NCBI RefSeq assembly: GCF_000685075.1
Contig: NZ_BAYD01000077.1
Location: 1 to 48,092, forward strand
DNA from: Paraburkholderia oxyphila NBRC 105797
GTDB taxonomy: Bacteria > Pseudomonadota > Gammaproteobacteria > Burkholderiales > Burkholderiaceae
Length of the DNA stretch: 48,092 nucleotides
Direction: 5' to 3'
Below the pieces are notes generated by a model. That model worked only from the letters and a program-made list of their open reading frames with translations. It was not told where the DNA came from and made no database searches. Shown here in pieces: positions 42,163-48,092 of this stretch (positions within the stretch are counted from its first letter, which is position 1; every line of letters starts with the position of its first letter). Made by a program: the position numbers and the translations under genes.

Positions 42163-43050
42163 ATGACGACGCAGATGAAACCGATACGCTCCTTCCTCTT
42201 TGTTCCGGGCAACAAGCCGGGCTGGATCGAGAAGTCCATCACTTCCGGGGCCGATGCGCTGATCCTGGATCTGGAGGACAGCGTGCCGCCGCCGCAGAAA
42301 GTCGAGGCGCGCGAGATCGTCAAGTCGAAGCTGGCCTGGCTTGCGGAGCAAAAGCAGCGCATCTGGGTGCGTATCAACCGTAGCGCGCACCTGTACGACT
42401 TCGACGACATCCTGGCGATCGTGAGCCCGGTGGTCGAGGGCATCGTGATCTCGAAGCCCTGCGGTCCCGAAGACATTCACACCGTTTCGTCGATGCTGGC
42501 CGAGGCCGAGTACCGCGCCGGTGTGGAAGTGGGGCACACCCGCGTGATCCCGCTGCTGGAGACCGCGCGCTCGCTGCAGCTGGCCTATGAAATCGCCCAG
42601 CACGAGCGCGTGCCCGCCATCGTGGGCGCCACGGCCAAGAATGCCGACGTGGCTCGTGCGCTGAAGACCGTCTGGTCGCTGAACGGCCGCGAGACCCAGT
42701 ACCTGAAGTCGCGCGTCGTCATGGCCGCGCGCGCCGCGGGCAAGCTGCCCATCGGCGGCGTCTGGCAGCAGGTGCACGACCTCGAAGGGCTCAAGGTTTC
42801 GGCGGCCAACGACCGTCAACTGGGCATGAGCGGCGAGCTGGTGCTGCATCCCTCCAACGTGGAGATCGTCAACAAGGCCTATAGCCCCACCGAGGACGAA
42901 GTGGCTTTCTACCAGGGGATGATCGACGCGCTGGACAAGGCCCAGGCCGAAGGCCGCGCCTCGTGCATCTACGACGGCGAGCACATCGACATCGCGCACG
43001 CCAAGACGGCGCGCGAAATCATCGAACTCGCGCAGTCGTTCAACGGCTGA
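42163..43050 (+). CDS. CitE-like CoA-ester lyase (HpcH/HpaI family)
   Basis: A 295-residue TIM-barrel lyase: RSFLFVPGNKPGWIEKS, LILDLEDSVPPPQK (metal/acid residues), IWVRINR, VIPLLETARSL and GMSGELVLHPSNVEIV. The family cleaves or forms beta-hydroxyacyl-CoAs such as malyl-, citramalyl- and 3-hydroxy-3-methylglutaryl-CoA, with Mg2+. It is monofunctional (no citrate lyase alpha/gamma genes). First gene of a tight operon with MaoC (27 bp gap) and an acyl-CoA dehydrogenase, so the substrate is made in place by dehydrogenation and hydration. Confidence 0.9.
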   Translation: MTTQMKPIRSFLFVPGNKPGWIEKSITSGADALILDLEDSVPPPQKVEAREIVKSKLAWLAEQKQRIWVRINRSAHLYDFDDILAIVSPVVEGIVISKPCGPEDIHTVSSMLAEAEYRAGVEVGHTRVIPLLETARSLQLAYEIAQHERVPAIVGATAKNADVARALKTVWSLNGRETQYLKSRVVMAARAAGKLPIGGVWQQVHDLEGLKVSAANDRQLGMSGELVLHPSNVEIVNKAYSPTEDEVAFYQGMIDALDKAQAEGRASCIYDGEHIDIAHAKTAREIIELAQSFNG

Positions 43051-43077
43051 CCCGCGAATCCACAGGAGACAGACAAA

Positions 43078-43539
43078 ATGGCAGGCCTTTACTTCGAAGA
43101 ATTCAAGCCCGGCATGGTGATCGAGCACGCCATCCGCCGCACCGTAACCGAGACTGACAACGTCCTGTTCTCGGCGATGACCTATAACTGCGCGCCGCTG
43201 CATATCGACGCCGAATACAGCAAGAACACCTTCTACGGCCAGCGTCTCGTGAACAGCATGTTCCTGCTCGCATTGGTGGCCGGCATTACGGTGTACGAAA
43301 CGACGCTCGGCACCACGCTGGGCAACCTCGGCTTTGGCGAAATCGCCTTTCCGAAGCCCACGTTCCATGGCGACACGATCCGTGTCGAGACCGAGATCGT
43401 CGACACGCGCCTCTCGAAGAGCCGCAACGACTCGGGCATCGTCACCTTCAAGCACGTGGCCAAAAACCAGCGCGACGAGATCGTCTGCACGGCGGTGCGC
43501 ACCGGCCTGATGATGCTGCGTCCCGCCGACAAGGCCTGA
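43078..43539 (+). CDS. MaoC-like hydratase, copy 2
   Basis: A 153-residue single hot-dog enzyme. The catalytic turn is MTYNCAPLHIDAEYS, that is Asn instead of the canonical Asp of D-x-N-P-x-H but with the His kept, a pattern I associate with MaoC proteins paired with CitE lyases. CAGGAGA before ATG 43078. Expected to hydrate an enoyl-CoA such as mesaconyl-CoA to the hydroxyacyl-CoA split by the CitE product. It is only distantly similar to the 168-residue copy at 23967. Confidence 0.88.
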   Translation: MAGLYFEEFKPGMVIEHAIRRTVTETDNVLFSAMTYNCAPLHIDAEYSKNTFYGQRLVNSMFLLALVAGITVYETTLGTTLGNLGFGEIAFPKPTFHGDTIRVETEIVDTRLSKSRNDSGIVTFKHVAKNQRDEIVCTAVRTGLMMLRPADKA

Positions 43540-43556
43540 TTTCACAGGAACAAGCC

Positions 43557-44723
43557 ATGGACTACCAACTGAGCGCCGATCAACTGGCCATTGTCGATGC
43601 AGCGGAAAAAATCTGCGCGGACTTTCCGCTCGAATACTGGCGCAACAAGGACAAGAAACACGAATTCCCGCACGAGTTCTTCGAAGCCGTCGCGAGCGGC
43701 GGATGGCTCGGCATCTGCATGCCGGAGGAGGTGGGCGGCGCGAATCTGGGCGTGACGGAGGCGGCGCTGTTCATGCGCACGGTCGCGGAGTGCGGCGGCC
43801 AGGCGGCGGCGTCCACCATCCACATGAACATCTTCGGCTTGCAGCCGGTCGTGCATTTCGGCTCGCAGGCGCAGAAGCAGGCATGGCTGCCGCCGTTCTT
43901 GCGCGGCGAGCACAAGGCGTGCTTCGCGGTCACCGAGCCGGATACGGGGCTCGATACCACCAAGCTCAAGGTGGTGGCGAAGAAGCAGCCCGATGGCAAC
44001 TACGTGATCTCGGGCAAGAAGGTTTTTATTTCCACGGCACAGGTTGCCGACCACATGCTGATCCTCGCGCGCACCACGCCGATCGAAGAGGTCAAGAAGC
44101 ACAGCGAAGGACTGAGCCTGTTCTACACGAAGCTCGACCGCGACTATATCGACATTCGCGAGATCGACAAGCTGGGCCGCGCCGCCGTCGACACCAACGA
44201 GCTCTTCATCGACAACCTGCCGGTGTCGAAGGACGCGCTGATCGGCGAGGAAGGCAAGGGGCTCAGCTATATTTTTCACGGCATGAACGCCGAGCGCGTG
44301 CTGGTTGCCGTCGAGCAGGTCGGCATCGGCCGCGCCGTGCTCAAGCTGGCCACGCAGTATGCGAAGGAGCGCATCGTGTTCGGTCGCCAGATTGGCCAGA
44401 ATCAGGGTGTCCAGCATCCGCTCGCGCGCAACTGGGCGGAGCTGGAAGCGGCCAATCATATGATCTTCGCGGCGGCGGATCTGTACGACCGGGGGCTTGC
44501 CTGCGGCTCGGAGGCCAACGCGGCGAAGCTGCTGGCCTCCGAGGCCTGCATGAACGCGTGCCAGACCTCGATCCTCACGCACGGCGGCTTCGGCTACGCG
44601 AAGGAGTATCACGTGGAGCGGTTTATGCGCGAGGCGTGGATTGGCTACATCGCGCCGGTCACCCCTCAGCTCATCCTGTCGAACATTGCTGAGCGCAAGC
44701 TTGGCCTGCCGAAGTCATACTAA
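43557..44723 (+). CDS. Acyl-CoA dehydrogenase, copy 2
   Basis: A 388-residue FAD enzyme: GWLGICMPEEVGGANLG, FAVTEPDTGLDTTKL, VISGKKVFISTAQVADHML, FGRQIGQNQGVQHPLA and a C-terminus in the IAPVTPQLILSNIAE...LGLPKSY form, where the YEGT glutamate is absent. That ending recurs in a subfamily of actinobacterial and burkholderial dehydrogenases. ATG 43557, 17 bp after MaoC. It would feed an enoyl-CoA to MaoC. Confidence 0.9.
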   Translation: MDYQLSADQLAIVDAAEKICADFPLEYWRNKDKKHEFPHEFFEAVASGGWLGICMPEEVGGANLGVTEAALFMRTVAECGGQAAASTIHMNIFGLQPVVHFGSQAQKQAWLPPFLRGEHKACFAVTEPDTGLDTTKLKVVAKKQPDGNYVISGKKVFISTAQVADHMLILARTTPIEEVKKHSEGLSLFYTKLDRDYIDIREIDKLGRAAVDTNELFIDNLPVSKDALIGEEGKGLSYIFHGMNAERVLVAVEQVGIGRAVLKLATQYAKERIVFGRQIGQNQGVQHPLARNWAELEAANHMIFAAADLYDRGLACGSEANAAKLLASEACMNACQTSILTHGGFGYAKEYHVERFMREAWIGYIAPVTPQLILSNIAERKLGLPKSY

Positions 44724-44813
44724 GAGACGGGCCGGCAGCATACAGGATTCGCATAATGCATGGGATCAGAGTCAGGCGTTCTGCATGGAACCGGAGTACC
44801 GCGCTAAAGCGCG

Positions 44814-44853
44814 AACTCTGGTCGACAGCCAAAGCCCCAACTCTGATCGACAG
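44814..44853 (+). repeat. Imperfect direct repeat before a CoA-transferase gene
   Basis: AACTCTGGTCGACAG at 44814-44828 and AACTCTGATCGACAG at 44839-44853, 14 of 15 identical, 25 bp apart; the second runs into the ribosome site. A small hairpin CGCGCT-AA-AGCGCG (44800-44813) lies directly before. It may be a local duplication or regulatory site in the 139-bp gap. Confidence 0.5.
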
Positions 44854-44862
44854 GAGACAAGC

Positions 44863-46101
44863 ATGTCCACTACAAGACCGTTGGAAGGTATTCGCGTGCT
44901 CGATTTGACCGTGGCGCTCGCCGGGCCCTATGGGTCGCTGTTGCTGGGCGGTCTGGGCGCCGAAGTCATTCGAGTCGAACCGCCTGGCGGCGGCGATATC
45001 GCGCGCAACAACCCGCCGTATGTGGGCAAGGAAGGCATCCACTTCGGCGTGCGGCGCGAGGACGAGGTATCGCTGACGATCCTCAATCGCGCGCGCAACA
45101 AGAAAAGCATCACGCTCGATCTGAAGTCGGAGCAGGGCCGGGCGCTCTTCATGGAGCTGGCGAGAGAATGCGACGTGGTCATCGAAAACGCCAGCGAGGG
45201 CGTCACGGCGCGCCTCGGCGTGGACTACGAGAGCGTGCGCCAGGCCAACCCGAAGATCGTCTATGCCTCGATCAAGGCCTTTGGCGAACCTAGCCCGTAC
45301 CCGAATCTCAAGGGCATGGACATCATCGTGCAGGCGCTCTCGGGCATCATGGACGTCACCGGCGTGGCCGACGGCCAGCCCACGCGCTGGGGACTGCCCA
45401 TTGCCGATCTGGTCGCGCCGCTGTACGCCGTCAATGGCATCCTTGCCGCGCTGATCCATCGCGGCAAGACGGGCGAGGGGCAGCTCGTGCAGGTTTCCAT
45501 GCTCGACTGCCTTTCCTCGATGGTGGCCGAAGAGCATTTCGACGTGTTCGTCGGGCACGGCTATCCGAAGCGCTCGGGCAACTTCCATGATCGCCTCGTG
45601 CCCTTTGGCGTGTACGGCACGCGCGACGGCTACGTGGCGATGGTCGCGTTCCAGCCCGACTGGTTCCAGAACCTGATGGAAGCCCTGGGCAGGCCCGAAC
45701 TGGCGAAGGACCCGCGCTACGCCACGCGCGGTCCGCGCATGCAGCATGCAGCGGAGCTCAACGCGATGATCGAGGAATGGACGCGGCAGCGCAGCACGGA
45801 AGAAGTCATCCGCGAACTGCAGGAAAAGCGCGGCGTGCCGGCTGCAGCCGTGCGCTCGCCGCTCGACGTGCTCAAGGATCCGGTGCTGCACGAGCGCGGC
45901 GCCGTGGTGAAGCTCGAGCATCCGGGATTGGACGGCGTTGAAGCGATGGGCATGGGATTGCCGATCCACTTCTCCAGAACGCCGGTCCAGTTCGATGAGC
46001 CCGCGCAGGAACTGGGCGCTTCGAACGACGAGATCTACCGCAGCCTGCTCAAGCTCCCGAACGAGCGCTTGCAGCAACTGCGCGAAGAGGGAGTGATCTG
46101 A
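44863..46101 (+). CDS. CaiB/BaiF CoA-transferase
   Basis: A 412-residue class III CoA-transferase: GIRVLDLTVALAGPYGSLLLGGLGAEVIRVE, NRARNKKSITLDLKSEQG, IVYASIKAFGEPSPY and GQLVQVSMLDCLSSMV with the catalytic Asp. CAGGAGACAAGC before ATG 44863. It would load the free acid imported by the pathway with CoA from a donor such as succinyl-CoA. Follows the acyl-CoA dehydrogenase and is 2 bp from the next CoA-transferase. Confidence 0.9.
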   Translation: MSTTRPLEGIRVLDLTVALAGPYGSLLLGGLGAEVIRVEPPGGGDIARNNPPYVGKEGIHFGVRREDEVSLTILNRARNKKSITLDLKSEQGRALFMELARECDVVIENASEGVTARLGVDYESVRQANPKIVYASIKAFGEPSPYPNLKGMDIIVQALSGIMDVTGVADGQPTRWGLPIADLVAPLYAVNGILAALIHRGKTGEGQLVQVSMLDCLSSMVAEEHFDVFVGHGYPKRSGNFHDRLVPFGVYGTRDGYVAMVAFQPDWFQNLMEALGRPELAKDPRYATRGPRMQHAAELNAMIEEWTRQRSTEEVIRELQEKRGVPAAAVRSPLDVLKDPVLHERGAVVKLEHPGLDGVEAMGMGLPIHFSRTPVQFDEPAQELGASNDEIYRSLLKLPNERLQQLREEGVI

Positions 46102-46103
46102 CG

Positions 46104-47279
46104 ATGTCCACCACGCCATCCCATGTATCGCGAGGCGGACCGCTTGCCGGCATCAAGGTCGTCGAGATTGCGGGCATTGGCCCAGGGCCGCTGGCCGCGA
46201 TGTTGCTGGCCGACCTTGGCGCCACCGTGATTCGCGTGGACCGCAAGGCGCCCTCGGGTCTCGGCGCGCCGCGCCCCGTGCAGTTCGACCTTGGGCTGCG
46301 CAACCGCAAGTCCATCCGCGTCGACCTGAAAGATCCGGCTGCCGTCGAGATGACGATGGAGCTGATTGCCGGGGCCGACGCGCTGATCGAAGGATTTCGT
46401 CCCGGCGTAATGGAGCGCCTGGGCCTCGGGCCCGAGGCGTGTCTCGCGCGCAACCCGCGCCTCGTCTATGGCCGCGTGACCGGCTGGGGGCAGGACGGGC
46501 CGCTTGCCCAGGTGGCCGGGCACGATCTGAACTACATCGCCATCACCGGCGCCCTGCACGCGATGGGCCGCGCGGGACAGGCGCCCACACCGCCACTGAA
46601 CGTGCTGGGCGACTATGCGGGCGGCTCGCTGTATCTGGCCTTCGGATTGCTCGCGGGCATTCTGGAGGCGCGCGGCTCGGGCAAGGGCCAGGTGGTGGAC
46701 GCCGCAATGGTGGACGGCGTGGCTTCCCTCATGACGGTCACCCTGGGCCTGCATGCGGCGGGCATGCTCAGCAAGGAACGCGGCACCAACCTGCTGGACA
46801 CGGGGGCGCCCTTCTACGAGGTGTACGAGTGCGCCGATGGCAGGTACATTAGCGTGGGCCCGATTGAAAGCAAGTTCTACCGGCTGTTGCTCGAAAAGCT
46901 CGAGTTGCAGGACCACCCGCTGCTGCAAGAGCAGATGGACCGAGTGCGGTGGCCCGAGGCCAAGCAGGTGCTGGCCGCCAGATTCAAGGAGCGCACGCGG
47001 GACGAGTGGGCGAATCAGCTTGGCGAGCTGGACGTGTGCCTCGCGCCCGTGCTCGACTTCGACGAAGCGCCGGGCCATCCGCATCTCGCGGCGCGCGGCA
47101 CGTTCATCGAAGTCGACGGCGTGACGCATCCGGCGCCCGGCCCGCGCTTTTCGCGCACGCCTGCGGCGCGGCCCGAGCCGCCTGCTGCACTGAGCACGGA
47201 CAATGCCGTTGCCGCGCTGCGGGGCTGGCTGCCTGACGAGCGCATCGAGGCGTGGCGTGCCCAGGGCACTTTCATATGA
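46104..47279 (+). CDS. CaiB/BaiF CoA-transferase, alpha-methylacyl-CoA racemase-like
   Basis: A 391-residue protein of the racemase-like branch: GIKVVEIAGIGPGPLAAMLLADLGATVIRVD, GWGQDGPLAQVAGHDLNY with the racemase His and QVVDAAMVDGVASLMT with the Asp. It closely resembles the product at 21365. A racemase in a pathway with a branched acyl-CoA would convert 2R to 2S before dehydrogenation. Translation is closely coupled to the preceding CoA-transferase. Confidence 0.88.
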   Translation: MSTTPSHVSRGGPLAGIKVVEIAGIGPGPLAAMLLADLGATVIRVDRKAPSGLGAPRPVQFDLGLRNRKSIRVDLKDPAAVEMTMELIAGADALIEGFRPGVMERLGLGPEACLARNPRLVYGRVTGWGQDGPLAQVAGHDLNYIAITGALHAMGRAGQAPTPPLNVLGDYAGGSLYLAFGLLAGILEARGSGKGQVVDAAMVDGVASLMTVTLGLHAAGMLSKERGTNLLDTGAPFYEVYECADGRYISVGPIESKFYRLLLEKLELQDHPLLQEQMDRVRWPEAKQVLAARFKERTRDEWANQLGELDVCLAPVLDFDEAPGHPHLAARGTFIEVDGVTHPAPGPRFSRTPAARPEPPAALSTDNAVAALRGWLPDERIEAWRAQGTFI

Positions 47280-47347
47280 TGCCGTTGGCACATGTGCCCG
47301 ACCGTGCGCTTGGCAAGGAATGAATAACAGGTGAGGATTCCTTTGAA

Positions 47348-48034
47348 ATGACATCGCAAACATCCGATCTCGACGCGCTCGATCGCTTGACGAACGGCCG
47401 TTTTACGTGCCGCGCCTACCAGTACAAGGCGGTAGATGCCGGATTGATTCGCGGCATCGTTGCCATGGCGGGCCGTTCGGCCTCGTGGTGCAACGTGCAG
47501 CCGTGGCAACTGGTGATTACCGAAACGCTGGAGAGTACCGAGCGGTTTCGTGAGGCGTTGATGGAGCGGGCGCGGAGCTACCAGGAGAATGAGTCCGATT
47601 TGCCGTTTCCGCCGAGCTATGAGGGGATTTATGCTGAGCGGCGGCGTGGCGCGGGTATTGCGTTGTATTCCGCTCTGGGGATTGGCAGGAAGGATGCCGA
47701 GCGCACCACGGAGCAGGCGTTTCGGAACTTTCGGATGTTCGATGCGCCGCATGTGGCTATTGTTACCGTGCCGGTGGAGCTGGGGCCTTATGCGCTTGTG
47801 GATGCAGGTGGGTTCATCTCCTCGTTTCTGCTGGCCGCTCATGCTCACGGCGTGGCTACTACGCCACAAGGGGCGCTGGCGCGCCATGCGCATTTCGTGA
47901 GGGAGTATTTTGGTATCCCTGATTCGCAGCACATGGTTTGTGGGATCTCGTTTGGGTATGCTCAGGGTGAGCATCCGGTTAATCAGTTTCGGACTAGCAG
48001 GGCGGGGGTGGATGATCTGACCAGGTTTGCTTGA
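47348..48034 (+). CDS. Nitroreductase family flavoprotein
   Basis: A 228-residue FMN-dependent nitroreductase-fold protein: FTCRAYQ (phosphate-binding Arg region), SASWCNVQPWQLVI (the S-x-x-N-x-Q-P-W motif), and C-terminal GALARHAHFVREYFGIPDSQHMVCGISFGYA. Family members reduce nitro groups, quinones or enoates with NAD(P)H. 68 bp after the racemase-like gene, last in the operon; its metabolic role here is unclear. Confidence 0.9.
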   Translation: MTSQTSDLDALDRLTNGRFTCRAYQYKAVDAGLIRGIVAMAGRSASWCNVQPWQLVITETLESTERFREALMERARSYQENESDLPFPPSYEGIYAERRRGAGIALYSALGIGRKDAERTTEQAFRNFRMFDAPHVAIVTVPVELGPYALVDAGGFISSFLLAAHAHGVATTPQGALARHAHFVREYFGIPDSQHMVCGISFGYAQGEHPVNQFRTSRAGVDDLTRFA

Positions 48035-48044
48035 TTTTTTGGAT

Positions 48045-48064
48045 CGCCCTCTGGGGGGCGTTTT
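48045..48064 (+). terminator. Intrinsic terminator after the nitroreductase gene
   Basis: CGCCC-TCTGGG-GGGCG hairpin followed by TTTT, 10 bp after the stop; probable end of the CitE operon. Confidence 0.6.
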
Positions 48065-48092
48065 GGTGGGCGTCTTGGCGCGTTGGCCTTAA

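Noticed and set aside
44800..44853. Repeats and hairpin before the CoA-transferase as a riboswitch.
   Set aside because: Too short and no match to a known aptamer core; listed only as a repeat.
1..48092. Search for tRNA, rRNA, IS ends, transposases and CRISPR arrays.
   Set aside because: No transposase or integrase protein, no terminal inverted repeats with target duplications, and no tRNA-like cloverleaf were recognised by eye.

Overview
The window is high-GC proteobacterial DNA. A trimeric Burkholderia-type porin, AAHS- and MFS-family aromatic/organic-acid transporters, LIV-type ABC parts and many CaiB/BaiF CoA-transferases point to a Burkholderiaceae genome such as Paraburkholderia or Caballeronia. 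That assignment is inferred from protein families and codon use; no rRNA or tRNA is present. No complete IS element, CRISPR array or RNA gene was found.

Layout. (1) 28-5761 is a sugar-acid/sugar locus: L-fuconate dehydratase on the minus strand, a divergent GntR/FCD regulator, then a ribose-type ABC transporter (two-domain ATPase, permease, periplasmic binding protein). (2) 5925-7762 is a small defence/maintenance island: an intact AbiEi antitoxin and an AbiEii nucleotidyltransferase toxin broken by two compensating frameshifts. (3) 8246-9358 is a porin. (4) 9432-31226 is a catabolic region: an SDR lacking the Tyr/Lys dyad, a CoA-transferase with an in-frame TAG, two related LysR regulators (11860, 28690), an AAHS transporter, an acetyl-CoA hydrolase/transferase, a LIV-type ABC transporter without its own binding protein, two aldehyde dehydrogenases, and the block acyl-CoA dehydrogenase - MaoC - thiolase-fold protein - Zn-ribbon/OB (DUF35) protein - two CoA-transferases. 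(5) 31264-35703 is a minus-strand run: MmgE/PrpD, SDR, LIV-type binding protein, an internally deleted GMC oxidoreductase, then the second aldehyde dehydrogenase. (6) 35932-48034 holds a SnoaL-like protein, a TetR regulator, a Rieske oxygenase with its PDR-type reductase and a small companion, an MFS transporter, and a CitE lyase - MaoC - acyl-CoA dehydrogenase - two CoA-transferases - nitroreductase operon.

How it fits together. Regions 4-6 look like one large assembly for taking up organic acids, activating them by CoA transfer, and degrading them by dehydrogenation, hydration and C-C cleavage, with oxygenase and aldehyde/alcohol oxidation steps feeding in. The substrate cannot be read from sequence. 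The CitE/MaoC/dehydrogenase/CoA-transferase set resembles C5-branched dicarboxylate (mesaconate/itaconate/citramalyl-CoA) chemistry; the thiolase-fold/DUF35 pair resembles retro-aldol side-chain cleavage systems.

The most notable observation is a 14-bp operator, CTA(A/C)C-N4-G(T/G)TAG, found five times, in the promoter regions of MmgE/PrpD, the SnoaL protein, the Rieske operon, the MFS gene and the CitE operon. It probably defines the regulon of the TetR protein at 36566. A second recurrent dyad, TTC-N8/9-GAA with a GTACGGAA core, lies upstream of other transport and CoA-metabolism genes and may be the LysR site. Three genes are broken (AbiEii toxin, one CoA-transferase, GMC oxidoreductase), so the region seems to be eroding in places or carries sequencing errors at those points.
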